Below, in pieces: positions 1-7,970 of a DNA stretch of 17,507 nt. The notes under the pieces are model-generated. The model saw only the letters and a list, made by a program, of their open reading frames with translations. It searched no databases and was not told where the DNA came from. The stretch covers positions 1 through 17,507 of the forward strand of contig JAIBDV010000017.1 in NCBI GenBank assembly GCA_024686055.1, given 5' to 3'. The stretch is from Neptuniibacter sp. (GTDB lineage: Bacteria; Pseudomonadota; Gammaproteobacteria; Pseudomonadales; Balneatricaceae). The first letter of the stretch is position 1, and each line of letters starts with the position of its first letter. The translations under genes and the position numbers were made by a program.

Positions 1-755
1 CCTTCAGGCCGCGCCCCCTCCAGGTATTTACCGGTCAGGGTACCGAAGGCCAGCGGCGAGTACGCCAGCATGCCCACCTGCTCACGCAGCATCGGCTCAG
101 CCAGCGCAATATCCGCAACCCGATGCAGCAGACTGTAAGGGTTCTGTACGGTCACGACACGGGGCAGGCTGAACTGTTCGGCATAGCGCAGAAAGCTCAT
201 CAGCCCCCAGGGCGTTTCATTAGACAGGCCGATGTAACGGATCTTACCGGCATCGACCAGCGACTTGAGCACCGCCAGGGTTTCTTCAATCGGTGTGCCG
301 TCCTGCTCCGGCCGGTGTTCGTAACCCAGCTGACCAAAGTAATTACTGGCCCGGTCCGGCCAGTGCAGCTGGTAGAGGTCAATATAGTCCGTCTGCAACC
401 GCTGCAGGCTACCTTCTACAGCCGCCACCAGGTTCGTCTGATCAAAGTGGATATCAGGGCGCAGGTAACGCACCATCTCCGCCGGGCCTGCCGCTTTGGT
501 CGCGACCACCACCTGATCACGGTTACCCCGCGCCTGCATCCAGTTACCGATGTACTGCTCACTCAGCCCCTGATTAACCGCAGAGGTCGGCACCGGGTAC
601 ATCTCGGCCACATCGAGAAAGTTAATCCCCAGACTGTGGGCACAATCCAGCTGTGCATGGGATTCAGTTTCAGTATTCTGGCCACCAAAGGTCATGGTAC
701 CCAGACAGATTTCACTGACTTCAAGATCACTATTGCCCAGCATCCGCGTCTGCAT
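1..755 (-). CDS. tas: Tas-like NADP(H)-dependent aldo/keto reductase (3' end outside window)
   Basis: This is a partial gene: 251 codons are visible and the C-terminus lies beyond position 1. The start is the ATG at 755-753, with an AGGAG Shine-Dalgarno just upstream. The translation has the aldo/keto reductase TIM-barrel pattern. MTFGGQNTE near residues 21-29 and NFLDVAEMYPVP near 45-56 resemble E. coli Tas closely. The expected catalytic tetrad is visible as D48, Y53, K87 and H131 (in YQLHWP). GKIRYIGLSNET and a late FGTLTGKYL are also family-typical. Such enzymes reduce aldehydes or ketones with NADPH in the cytoplasm. E. coli Tas is known from suppression of tyrosine starvation, and its physiological substrate is unclear. 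The gene lies downstream of rlmI in the same direction, but a probable terminator separates them. Family is certain; the Tas subgroup is likely. Confidence 0.9.
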   Translation of the reverse strand, partial: MQTRMLGNSDLEVSEICLGTMTFGGQNTETESHAQLDCAHSLGINFLDVAEMYPVPTSAVNQGLSEQYIGNWMQARGNRDQVVVATKAAGPAEMVRYLRPDIHFDQTNLVAAVEGSLQRLQTDYIDLYQLHWPDRASNYFGQLGYEHRPEQDGTPIEETLAVLKSLVDAGKIRYIGLSNETPWGLMSFLRYAEQFSLPRVVTVQNPYSLLHRVADIALAEPMLREQVGMLAYSPLAFGTLTGKYLEGARPE

Positions 756-787
756 CGGTTTGCTCCTGCACTAAAAAGAGGGGGGTA

Positions 788-826
788 AAGAAAGGGAAGC
801 GAAAGCGTGCAGCGAGCGCCGCACGC
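788..826 (-). terminator. Probable intrinsic terminator after rlmI
   Basis: On the minus strand, the 22 bases at 826-805 form a stem of about 9 bp with one G-U pair and a GCTC loop. They are followed by a broken pyrimidine tract, TTTCGCTTCCCTTTC. It sits 16 bp past the rlmI stop and before tas, so it probably separates the two transcripts. The interrupted U-tract makes the efficiency uncertain. Confidence 0.5.
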
Positions 827-841
827 CAGATATCACAGTAT

Positions 842-2038
842 TCAGCCAGCCGCCAGAATCCGGGCAAAGTAGGCTTTAAGGTAGTCTGTTTCCGGGATCG
901 CCGGGTGGATCGGGTGGTCGGCACCCTGGTAACCGACATGGAAGATCTGCGCAGTACGGTCCAGCTCACGGCTGTTGGCGCGAATCATATCCACCAGGCT
1001 TTCGCGCTGGTAATGCATGGAGCAGGACGCCGACACCAGAACGCCGCCTTTATTCAGCAACCGCATGGCCAGATTATTGATCCGGGCATAGGCACGCTCA
1101 CCGTTACGGATATCCTTTTTCTTCTGGATAAACGCCGGTGGATCACACACCACAATATCAAACCGCTCACGCTCGTCGACCAGCGCCTTACAGGCTTCAA
1201 ACGCATCGCCGTGCAGGCCCGTAAAGCGGCTCTCGCCATCATGTAACCGGGCATTTTCACGCGCCACATCCAGCGCATAGTGAGACGCATCAACACAGAC
1301 AACCTCATCCGCACCCGACGCCATCGCCTGGATGCCCCAGCCACCGACGTAGCTGAACAGATCCAGCACCCGCTTGCCTGGCGCCAGCTGGTTAACTTTG
1401 GCGCGACTGTCGCGATGATCATAGAACCAGCCAGTCTTCTGCCCTTTAAGTAACGGCGCCATCAGCTTAACGCCGTTCTCAACCAGTGGGCACAGATCAG
1501 GAATTTCACCGTGCACGACATCGGTATAGGTTTCCAGCCCTTCCATCTCACGCATCTTGCCATCGTTACGCAGCACAATGGCTGATGGCTGTAATACCTT
1601 GTGCAGTGCATCGATAATATCGTCCAGCACCGCTTCCATCCCGGCACTGGAGACCTGCACCGCTACAACATCGAAGTAACGGTCGATCACCAGCCCTGGC
1701 AGACCATCACTGTCACCATAGATCAGGCGGTAGCACGGCTGATCGTAATTCATCTCACGCAATGACAAGGCGACTTTCAACCGATGCACCAGCAGCGAGC
1801 GATTCAGCGGCTGCTTCGAGTCCCGGCTGATGATACGGCCACAGATCAGGTTATTCGGGTTCAGATAAGCTACACCCAGCTCTTTACCCCGATCATTTTC
1901 AACCACTACCTGCTGACCAATGCCAAACATTTTTAACGGGCTCATTTTGGTATCTACTTCGTTGCTGTAGATCCACAGGTGGCCGCCGCGCAGACGTTTG
2001 TCCGCACCGGGTTTTAATCGCAGGGTTTGCATCAACAT
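842..2038 (-). CDS. rlmI: 23S rRNA (cytosine-C5) methyltransferase RlmI family
   Basis: This 398-residue protein matches the length of E. coli RlmI (396 aa), which makes m5C1962 in 23S rRNA. The N-terminal ~75 residues form the PUA-like RNA-binding part (GGHLWIYSNEV near 18-28). A central segment follows (YRLIYGDSDGLPGLVIDR near 103-120). The C-terminal half is a Rossmann-type SAM methyltransferase: motif I VLDLFSYVGGWG at 224-235, VCVDAS near 247-252, motif IV CDPPAF at 298-303 and the cysteine-bearing ASCS at 337-340. The ending DYLKAYFARIL is family-typical. The start is uncertain because ATG codons at 2038 and 2032 both lack a good Shine-Dalgarno. The gene is flanked by terminator-like hairpins at both ends, so it is probably transcribed alone. 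Exact target specificity is inferred from homology. Confidence 0.9.
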   Translation of the reverse strand: MLMQTLRLKPGADKRLRGGHLWIYSNEVDTKMSPLKMFGIGQQVVVENDRGKELGVAYLNPNNLICGRIISRDSKQPLNRSLLVHRLKVALSLREMNYDQPCYRLIYGDSDGLPGLVIDRYFDVVAVQVSSAGMEAVLDDIIDALHKVLQPSAIVLRNDGKMREMEGLETYTDVVHGEIPDLCPLVENGVKLMAPLLKGQKTGWFYDHRDSRAKVNQLAPGKRVLDLFSYVGGWGIQAMASGADEVVCVDASHYALDVARENARLHDGESRFTGLHGDAFEACKALVDERERFDIVVCDPPAFIQKKKDIRNGERAYARINNLAMRLLNKGGVLVSASCSMHYQRESLVDMIRANSRELDRTAQIFHVGYQGADHPIHPAIPETDYLKAYFARILAAG

Positions 2039-2084
2039 GAGGGTGTTTTACCGCCGGGTCATTTTAAGAGAGAGGTGTATCGTA

Positions 2085-2115
2085 CAGAAAAGACACTCCC
2101 GGCGCAGGCCGGGAG
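2085..2115 (-). terminator. Intrinsic terminator after gcvH
   Basis: A perfect 8-bp inverted repeat lies here: CTCCCGGC at 2096-2103 and GCCGGGAG at 2108-2115, with a 4-base loop. Read on the minus strand it is followed by TGTCTTTTCTG. It lies about 45 bp past the gcvH stop and before rlmI. A second smaller hairpin (ACAGGC/GCCTGT, 2132-2146) lies between it and gcvH. Confidence 0.65.
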
Positions 2116-2159
2116 CAGAACGCGCTACTTAACAGGCAACGCCTGTCGCTGAGACAGAC

Positions 2160-2552
2160 TCAGCCTTCAGATTCGCACAGCGCGGCATAGCCGTCAGCAT
2201 CGAGCAGATCATCCAGTTCGCCGATGTCGCTCAGCTTGAGCTTGAAGAACCAGCCATCACCGTAGAAATCAGAGTTTACGGTTTCCGGTGCATCCACCAG
2301 CAACTCGTTGACGGCAATCACTTCACCACTCAACGGCGCATAGATATCCGATGCGGCTTTTACGGACTCCACCACACCGGCATCATCGCCACTGTCCAGT
2401 TCCGCGCCCACTTCAGGCAAGTCAATGAAAACCACATCACCCAGTAACTCCTGGGCGTGATCCGTAATGCCGATAGTGACAATGCCGTCACCCTCAACGC
2501 GGATCCACTCGTGGCTGGCTACATATTTCAGATCAGATGGGATATCACTCAT
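2160..2552 (-). CDS. gcvH: Glycine cleavage system H protein (lipoyl carrier)
   Basis: The 130-residue product has the usual H-protein length. It opens SDIPSDLKYVASHEWIRVEG and contains VTIGITDHAQELLGDVVFIDLP near residues 25-46. The lipoylation motif ESVKAASDIYAPLSGEV places the modified lysine at K65. GcvH shuttles the methylamine group from P protein (GcvP) to T protein (GcvT) and returns dihydrolipoyl groups to the L protein. The ATG at 2552 has an AGGAA Shine-Dalgarno. The gene follows ubiI after 104 bp on the same strand, and a terminator follows it. Neither gcvT nor gcvP flanks it, unlike the E. coli gcvTHP operon, so its partners must be elsewhere. A duplicate or lipoate-relay role cannot be excluded, but the sequence looks fully functional. 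Confidence 0.96.
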   Translation of the reverse strand: MSDIPSDLKYVASHEWIRVEGDGIVTIGITDHAQELLGDVVFIDLPEVGAELDSGDDAGVVESVKAASDIYAPLSGEVIAVNELLVDAPETVNSDFYGDGWFFKLKLSDIGELDDLLDADGYAALCESEG

Positions 2553-2615
2553 TGTTCGTTCCTGTCATCAGGTGGGTTACCAGAATATTGCCGCAGTTTA
2601 GCACTTTCTGTCGCC

Positions 2616-2644
2616 GATGCAGGCCAGGATTAACAGCCTGCATC
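2616..2644 (-). repeat. Perfect 9-bp inverted repeat between ubiI and gcvH
   Basis: GATGCAGGC (2616-2624) and GCCTGCATC (2636-2644) flank an 11-base loop, starting 13 bp past the ubiI stop. No U-tract follows on the minus strand, so it is not a canonical intrinsic terminator. It may stabilise the 3' end of the ubiI message or lie in the gcvH promoter or leader region. Confidence 0.6.
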
Positions 2645-2656
2645 CGCACATGGGTA

Positions 2657-3943
2657 TCAGCGTCGCCGGGCCAGCGGTGGCAGTTCACCAGACAGCCCCA
2701 TTGCTTGCTGTACCACATGGTTCTTCACCGGCCCCAGCCGGTTCATCAGCGTCATACCCAGGTTACGGGCCAGCCGTAGCGCGGGTTGCTGGCTATTGAA
2801 CAGCCGCTTGAAACCCTCCATCGCCGCTGACATCTGCAGGTTGCTGGTCTGACGTTCACGTTCAAACCGTTTAAGCACCCGCTCACTGCCATAACACTCA
2901 CCCTGTGCGATCGCCGTCAGCAAGGTATCGGCCAGTGCTGCCGCATCCAGCAGCCCCAGATTCACCCCCTGACCGGCCAGCGGGTGAATGGTGTGGGCAG
3001 CATCGCCGATCACCGCAATACCCGGGCGAACATAATCTTTCGCATGGCGCTGACGCAGCGGGAAACAGTGGCGCGGATCACTGCCAGTAATCGCCCCCAG
3101 TCGATACTCAAAGGCCTGCCCCAGGACCTGACAAAACGCATCATCATCCAGCGCCTGCAGATCACGGGCATGGCCTGGCGAAGTGGACCAGACCAGCGAG
3201 CAGCGGTGTGGGTCAGCCAGTGGCAACATGGCCAGCGGGCCATCATCGGTAAAGCGCTGCCAGGCCGTGGCCTGGTGTGGCTGCTCGGTGGTCACCGTGG
3301 TCACAATAGCGTGATGACCATAGTCCCACTCCAGCAGCGGAATGCCAGCCATCTGCCGGGTACGAGACAGCGCCCCGTCACAGGCGATCACCAGCTGTGC
3401 CTGCAGCTCAGTACCGTCGATCAACGTCAGCCGCCGCTGATCACCCGCCAGTGGTGCCGACAGGCCACTGACCTGTACACCACTGCGCAACGTCAGGTTG
3501 CTATGCTCAGCCAGCTGCTGCAGCAAGGCCGCTACCGTGACCCGGTTTTCGACAATATGCCCCAGTGCGGGTTCATGCAGTTCACGGCTGCAAAAATGGA
3601 TATGCCCTGTGCCCTCACCATCCCAGACATCCATATCGGTGTAGGGGCTGACCCGCGCAGCGGCCATGGCTGGCCAGGCACCAATATGGGCGAGGATCTG
3701 TTGCGAGGCACAGGTCAGCGCACTAACCCTGGGATCATAGCCCTGGGCCTGCTGAGCAATCAGCTGATTCGCCACCCGCTCCAGCGCCACGTCCCGGCTT
3801 TCCAGGATAGATATTTGCAGCCCACTGCCAGCCAGTGCCAGCGCCGTGGTCAGCCCCACCATGCCAGCGCCCACAATGACAATATCTACCGGCTCAGCGC
3901 TGGCCGTACCCGGCCCTGCAGTTTCGTTGGTCACGTTCGTCAT
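2657..3943 (-). CDS. ubiI: FAD-dependent ubiquinone ring hydroxylase UbiI (VisC)
   Basis: This 428-residue flavoprotein belongs to the UbiH/UbiI/UbiF class A monooxygenase family. E. coli UbiI performs the C5 ring hydroxylation in aerobic ubiquinone synthesis. The FAD dinucleotide-binding motif VGAGMVGL lies near residues 24-31. The DG motif (ACDGALSRTRQ) spans about 187-197, and the GD motif VIGDAAHTIHPLAGQG about 311-326. GHIVENRV near 128-135 and EWDYGHHAIVTTV near 205-217 match UbiI better than UbiH, which decides the subfamily. The N-terminal ~18 residues before the Rossmann strand are longer than in E. coli. The ATG sits one base after the ubiH stop, so translation is probably coupled. 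The UbiI rather than UbiF assignment rests on recalled similarity and synteny. Confidence 0.9.
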   Translation of the reverse strand: MTNVTNETAGPGTASAEPVDIVIVGAGMVGLTTALALAGSGLQISILESRDVALERVANQLIAQQAQGYDPRVSALTCASQQILAHIGAWPAMAAARVSPYTDMDVWDGEGTGHIHFCSRELHEPALGHIVENRVTVAALLQQLAEHSNLTLRSGVQVSGLSAPLAGDQRRLTLIDGTELQAQLVIACDGALSRTRQMAGIPLLEWDYGHHAIVTTVTTEQPHQATAWQRFTDDGPLAMLPLADPHRCSLVWSTSPGHARDLQALDDDAFCQVLGQAFEYRLGAITGSDPRHCFPLRQRHAKDYVRPGIAVIGDAAHTIHPLAGQGVNLGLLDAAALADTLLTAIAQGECYGSERVLKRFERERQTSNLQMSAAMEGFKRLFNSQQPALRLARNLGMTLMNRLGPVKNHVVQQAMGLSGELPPLARRR

Positions 3944-3944
3944 C

Positions 3945-5192
3945 CTATTTCAGATCCGGGGCTGGCGAGTCCAGGCCCATGGCGCTGCGGGCAAACAGCG
4001 TTTTCGCTGGCGGACAGACATCCATCAGCTGCAAGCCCAGGTCCCGCCCCAGTCCCAGCAGCGGGTTACGGCTGGCAAACAGCTTCATGGTGCTGTCACT
4101 GAAGCCGATGGTGCGTTGCTGATCACTTAAACGTTCAGCATAAAAGCGCTCCAGCATCGCCAGCTCACCCAGCGACTGGCCCGCCTCACGGCTGTGGATC
4201 AGCTGCTCGGCCAGTGCCACCACACCCCGTAGCGCCAGATTATAGCCCTGGCCAGCAATCGGATGTAACGCGTGGGCAGCATTACCCAGCACCACCAGGT
4301 TGGCCCGTACCTGCTCTTCGGCCAGCATCAGTTTGAGCGGATAATGGAACCGCTCGCCGACTTTGACAAAACGCCCCAGCCGGTAGCCAAAGCGCTCCTG
4401 CAGGCGCGCTATAAACGCCGCATCATCCAGCGCCAGAATACTGTCCAGTTCATCATCAGCCACCGTCCAGACCAGCCCGCAGCGGTGCAGACCGTCCTGA
4501 TCTTCCAGTGGCAACAGCGCCATCGGCCCGCTATCAGTGAAGCGCTCATAGGCGACGCCGCCGTGGGGCTGCTGCGGGCTGACATTGGTAACAATGGCAT
4601 GCTGATCATAGCCTGCGATGTGGTAATGGATACCCAGATTCTCCCGCAAGCTGGAACGACCGCCATCGGCCATCACCACCAGCTCGGCGCTTAACTCATG
4701 GGCTTCCTCACCCTGATACAGCGTTACCCCCATCCGGCCTGGCTGCGGGGTCAGCGCCGTGACTTCAGCCGGGCAGATAAAATCGATACATTTTTTTGCA
4801 TCCGGCTGTTGCAGGCGGTCCAGCAACACCCGGCCCAGCCAGTGGTTTTCCACCACATAACCCAGCGCTTCAACATTTTCATCGTCAGCATGTAACCGGG
4901 CGGCACCAAAGCGGCCTTTGTCCGACACATGGATATGCTCAATCGGGCTAAGATGCTCACGCAGGGTATCCCAGACGCCCATCAGCTGATAACTGGCCCG
5001 GCTGCCATACGCCAGCGCCGTGGCACGGGCGTCATAACTGGGGGTATAACTCAGCGGATCCTGCGCCAGCGGGTGGGTTTCAATCACCGCGATGCTGAGC
5101 GCCAGCCGCTTAGCAGCAGGCAGCAGCGCACAGGCCAGCGAGGCACCCACCATGCCACCGCCAATAATGATCAGATCATACTGCTGCTTCAT
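3945..5192 (-). CDS. ubiH: 2-octaprenyl-6-methoxyphenol hydroxylase UbiH
   Basis: This 415-residue FAD monooxygenase of ubiquinone synthesis is assigned C1 ring hydroxylation in E. coli. The FAD motif IIGGGMVGAS lies near residues 9-18. The DG motif is MADGGRSSLRE near 174-184, and the third motif is VLGNAAHALHPIAGQGYNL near 301-319. The aspartate of the usual GD motif is Asn here, which is also seen in E. coli UbiH (LVGNAAQTLHPIAGQG) and supports the UbiH call. VAYERFTDSGPMALLPL near 213-229 is also UbiH-like. The ATG at 5192 has a GAGGGA Shine-Dalgarno inside the end of pepP, and the gap to pepP is 4 bp. Synteny pepP-ubiH-ubiI is the same as in E. coli and Pseudomonas. The enzyme is expected to act at the inner face of the membrane with the Ubi complex. 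Confidence 0.94.
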   Translation of the reverse strand: MKQQYDLIIIGGGMVGASLACALLPAAKRLALSIAVIETHPLAQDPLSYTPSYDARATALAYGSRASYQLMGVWDTLREHLSPIEHIHVSDKGRFGAARLHADDENVEALGYVVENHWLGRVLLDRLQQPDAKKCIDFICPAEVTALTPQPGRMGVTLYQGEEAHELSAELVVMADGGRSSLRENLGIHYHIAGYDQHAIVTNVSPQQPHGGVAYERFTDSGPMALLPLEDQDGLHRCGLVWTVADDELDSILALDDAAFIARLQERFGYRLGRFVKVGERFHYPLKLMLAEEQVRANLVVLGNAAHALHPIAGQGYNLALRGVVALAEQLIHSREAGQSLGELAMLERFYAERLSDQQRTIGFSDSTMKLFASRNPLLGLGRDLGLQLMDVCPPAKTLFARSAMGLDSPAPDLK

Positions 5193-5196
5193 CCGC

Positions 5197-6519
5197 TTAT
5201 CCCTCAGCCATTAATGCTTCGATATCCGCCACGGTAGTCGGTGCGCTGGCAGTCAGTACCTCATAACCCTCAGGGGTGATCAGCACATTGTCTTCAATCC
5301 GTACCCCGATTCCGCGCCAGCGCTCTTCTACCTTACGGCAGTCCGGAGCGATATACAGACCCGGCTCGATGGTCATCACCATGCCGGGTTCCAGCGGTCG
5401 CCAGTCACTATTTTTCCTGGTATTGCCCACATCGTGCACATCCATCCCCAGCCAGTGGCCGATCCGGTGCATATAGAAATCCCGGCAGGCACCGACCTCA
5501 ATCAGATCCTGCAGCTCACCCCGCAGAATACCCAGTTCCAGCAACCCTTCGGTCAGTACTTCCACCGACAGATCATGGATACGATTAAGTGGCACCCCAG
5601 GCTTACAGGCGTCGATACAGGCCTGCTGCGCTTTGAGAACCAGTTCGTAGATTGCCTTTTGCTCCGGGCTGAAGCGGCCATTGACCGGAAAAGTACGGGT
5701 AATGTCCGCCGCATAATAATCCTGCTCAACACCGGCATCGATCAACACCAGATCACCGTCCTTCAGCGGCTGGTTATTCTCGGTATAGTGCAGTACACAG
5801 GCGTTGTCACCTCCGCCTACGATCGACGGGTAAGCACACTGACGATGCCCGGCCATGGCGAATTTATGGGTGATGGTCGCTTCCAGCTGATATTCGTACA
5901 TCCCCGGCTGGCAGACCCGCATCGCCTCTGCATGTGCCTGGGCCGACAGTTCACCGGCTTCACGCATCACTGTCAGCTCTTGCGCCGATTTGAACAAACG
6001 CATTTCGTGCAGAATCGGCTCCAGCTGCATCAGTGCCGTCGGCGACTCCAGCCCGGAGCGACCGCCCTGACGCAGTACGTTAAGCCAGCTCTGGATCTGA
6101 CTGTCGACTTCAGCATCCTGTCCCATGAGGTAGTACAGCCGCTGACGGCCATCCAGCAGACCAACAATCTGCTCATCAATACGCTCAATCGGCCAGGCAC
6201 CATCGGCCTCATAGTCACGCACACAGCCATCGGGCCCGGCCCGGTAACCGTGCCAGATCTCCATCAGCGGGTCTTTATCCTGACAGAACAGTACATACTC
6301 GCCTTCTTCGTTACCGGGTAGCAGTAGCAGAATGGCATCCGGCTCATCGAAACCGGTCAGGTAGTAAAAATCACTGTTCTGACGGAACGGGTATTCCACA
6401 TCACTGTTGCGTGGCTGCATCCGGGCCGCTGCCAGCAGAATGGCTGACTCGGCAGGCAGCTGCGCCATTAACGCCTGGCGGCGCTGGGCAAATACGCTCT
6501 GTTCTATCCGTGCTCGCAT
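5197..6519 (-). CDS. pepP: Xaa-Pro aminopeptidase PepP
   Basis: This 440-residue M24B metallopeptidase removes an N-terminal residue preceding proline in the cytoplasm; E. coli PepP has 441 residues. The N-terminal domain (about 1-175) includes FYYLTGFDEPDAILLL, and the C-terminal pita-bread domain follows. All five expected di-manganese ligands are visible: D261 (LIDAGVEQ), D272 (ADITRTF), H355 (HRIGHWLGMDVHDVG), E385 (MTIEPGLYI) and E409 (GVRIEDNVLIT). H351 at the start of the HRIGH motif is also conserved. The ATG at 6519 begins one base after the ygfB stop with only a weak Shine-Dalgarno, so it is probably translated by coupling. It is the second gene of the ygfB-pepP-ubiH-ubiI cluster. 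Confidence 0.96.
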   Translation of the reverse strand: MRARIEQSVFAQRRQALMAQLPAESAILLAAARMQPRNSDVEYPFRQNSDFYYLTGFDEPDAILLLLPGNEEGEYVLFCQDKDPLMEIWHGYRAGPDGCVRDYEADGAWPIERIDEQIVGLLDGRQRLYYLMGQDAEVDSQIQSWLNVLRQGGRSGLESPTALMQLEPILHEMRLFKSAQELTVMREAGELSAQAHAEAMRVCQPGMYEYQLEATITHKFAMAGHRQCAYPSIVGGGDNACVLHYTENNQPLKDGDLVLIDAGVEQDYYAADITRTFPVNGRFSPEQKAIYELVLKAQQACIDACKPGVPLNRIHDLSVEVLTEGLLELGILRGELQDLIEVGACRDFYMHRIGHWLGMDVHDVGNTRKNSDWRPLEPGMVMTIEPGLYIAPDCRKVEERWRGIGVRIEDNVLITPEGYEVLTASAPTTVADIEALMAEG

Positions 6520-6520
6520 A

Positions 6521-7120
6521 TTAATGTACCGTTGGGGCCGGGTCCGGCGTGGTGTTGTCTTCAGGCGGCGTGTTGCATTCAGTGAACAGCATCAGGCAGG
6601 CCATGCGCACATACTCCTGCACCTCCATCATATCCGCCTCATTTTCTTCGGTATCTTCTATATCTGACTCGATCTGCGCAATCTGGCCAAGGTCCTGCAA
6701 TGTTTCACGGGTTTCTTTGGTCATCGAGCTATTACTATGCGCACCCTGCAGACCAAAACCGCTGAGGAAGCCAGTACACCAGCTACCCAGCATCTGTACC
6801 CGCTGGCTCAATTCAGTTTCGTCATCGGGTAACAGCAGCTGGAAACTCATATCGGCAGACTGCAGCTGACCCAGCGCACACTGGTACAGGCCGAGGATGC
6901 CAACCTTGCCAGCTTCACTCTTCAGTGCCGTGATATCCATCAGTTCACAGGCATTGCGCAACAGCACATCCGGCTTGGAACGTGCGCCCGCCGCCAGCTG
7001 GCCGCAAAACAGGCCATGTAATTCAGCCGGAGAAACAACCTGAACGCCTTCTTCGACAAACAGGTTAGCGATCAGATCAAAATCAGGTAATTCAATCGGG
7101 TTTGTATTTTCAGCAGACAT
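6521..7120 (-). CDS. ygfB: YgfB/UPF0149 family protein
   Basis: The reading frame is open back to 7423, but I place the start at the ATG at 7120, giving 199 residues. This agrees with the family's usual length (about 190). The upstream extension would run into the divergent gene at 7327 and has no family-like sequence. Recognisable features are LPDFDLIANLF near residues 11-21, ELHGLFCGQLAAGAR near 33-47, and LGSWCTGFLSGFGLQ in the middle, typical of UPF0149. An acidic stretch (IESDIEDTEENEADMMEVQEYVRM) follows, and the end is rich in Asn, Pro and Asp. Biochemical function is not established for the family; a P. aeruginosa homologue has been linked to regulation of ampDh3 and beta-lactam resistance. 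It heads the pepP-ubiH-ubiI cluster. No clear Shine-Dalgarno is seen. Confidence 0.88.
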   Translation of the reverse strand: MSAENTNPIELPDFDLIANLFVEEGVQVVSPAELHGLFCGQLAAGARSKPDVLLRNACELMDITALKSEAGKVGILGLYQCALGQLQSADMSFQLLLPDDETELSQRVQMLGSWCTGFLSGFGLQGAHSNSSMTKETRETLQDLGQIAQIESDIEDTEENEADMMEVQEYVRMACLMLFTECNTPPEDNTTPDPAPTVH

Positions 7121-7326
7121 GGATTTTCTATATAAAAGGAAAGAGGGTTGGCTATATGCTAGCATTTGCCGCCAGCGCCGACCACGCGGGGCGATGACCC
7201 CGTGAACGCAATCTGAGTATAGACACAGGTTCAGGCGCAAGTGCATTTGAAAGTCTCCGCGATATGGCCTGGGTTCGCCCGCCGTCACAGCCATGCAGGA
7301 GGCACCGCAGCCAGCCGAGGTAGATA

Positions 7327-7536
7327 ATGTCAGAGAACTATTTTGACGTTCTGGAATCCAGATTAATACAGCTGATGGAACACTGTGAAACCCTGGAACG
7401 GGAGAACGCACAGCTGAAAGCAAACGAAGTGACTCTACGCGAGGAGCGCAGCCGTCTGCTACAGATTAACGACCAGACACGCCAGAAAGTTGAAGCTATG
7501 ATTCAAAGACTGAAATCACTGGAGCAGAACCGATGA
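7327..7536 (+). CDS. Small coiled-coil protein upstream of zapA (TIGR02449-like)
   Basis: A 69-residue protein, almost entirely predicted coiled coil. Heptad-like leucines run through LESRLIQLMEHCETLERENA (about 9-28) and continue through EERSRLLQINDQTRQKVEAMIQRLKSL. It has no membrane segment or signal. The start ATG has a GAGGT Shine-Dalgarno. Its stop overlaps the zapA start as ATGA, so the two are translationally coupled. A gene of this size and type sits at the same place in Pseudomonas (between ygfB and zapA), so it is conserved rather than spurious. Architecture recalls ZapB, the ZapA-binding Z-ring coiled coil, but I cannot establish homology. A role in cell division with ZapA is inferred from position only. 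Confidence 0.88.
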   Translation: MSENYFDVLESRLIQLMEHCETLERENAQLKANEVTLREERSRLLQINDQTRQKVEAMIQRLKSLEQNR

Positions 7537-7862
7537 GCGACGCCAACACAGTCAGTGTTTCACTGATGGGCAAGGAATACATGATCGCCTGTCCTGCGGG
7601 GTCAGAAAAGCAGTTAATGCAGGCGGCCCAGCAGCTGAATGCAAAGATGAAAGAAATCCGGGGCGCGGGTAAAACGGTCGGCCTGGAGCGCATTGCAATT
7701 CTGGCCGCCCTGCATATCAGTCATGAACTGCTGCTGCACAACAATCAGCAGGATGAGCACAACGCCATGGCCCAGCGTCAGTCGGATATGGAGCAGCAGC
7801 TGGAAAGGCTTAACCGCCGCCTGGACAGCTCGTTGCAGAAGCGCCCAACCCCGTCCGAATAA
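7533..7862 (+). CDS. zapA: Cell division protein ZapA
   Basis: The 109-residue product equals E. coli ZapA in length. ZapA is a cytoplasmic tetramer that binds and bundles FtsZ filaments at midcell. The N-terminal globular part reads VSVSLMGKEYMIACPAGSEK (about 7-26), followed by LMQAAQQLNAKMKEIR. GLERIAILAALHISHELL leads into a long C-terminal coiled coil (about 70-105) rich in Gln, Glu and Arg. A GGAG Shine-Dalgarno lies 8 bases upstream inside the preceding gene, and the two frames overlap by 4 bp. The gene is followed by 6S RNA and fau, the same order as in E. coli and Pseudomonas. Confidence 0.96.
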   Translation: MSDANTVSVSLMGKEYMIACPAGSEKQLMQAAQQLNAKMKEIRGAGKTVGLERIAILAALHISHELLLHNNQQDEHNAMAQRQSDMEQQLERLNRRLDSSLQKRPTPSE

Positions 7863-7970
7863 ACAGCCAGAGAGCAGTGTTCAGCTGAATTTTTTTCATT
7901 AGAAATAAATTGGCTTACTTTTCATACAGTTAATTAGCACTTCTAGCAGAATAAAAACAAATTTCAAGAC

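Noticed and set aside
2553..2656. Glycine riboswitch upstream of gcvH
   Set aside because: The gap is too short and lacks the conserved glycine-aptamer core. Only a simple inverted repeat is present.
4270..4290. Asn replacing Asp in the UbiH GD motif as a sign of inactivation
   Set aside because: E. coli UbiH has the same GN, so it is normal for this subfamily.
7185..7204. GGGG-CGATGA-CCCC hairpin in the ygfB/coiled-coil divergent region as a terminator
   Set aside because: No T-tract on either strand, and it lies upstream of both genes. It could be regulatory, but nothing specific supports that.
7121..7423. In-frame upstream extension of the ygfB reading frame to about 300 residues
   Set aside because: It overlaps the start of the divergent coiled-coil gene and exceeds the family length. 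The ATG at 7120 fits the family.
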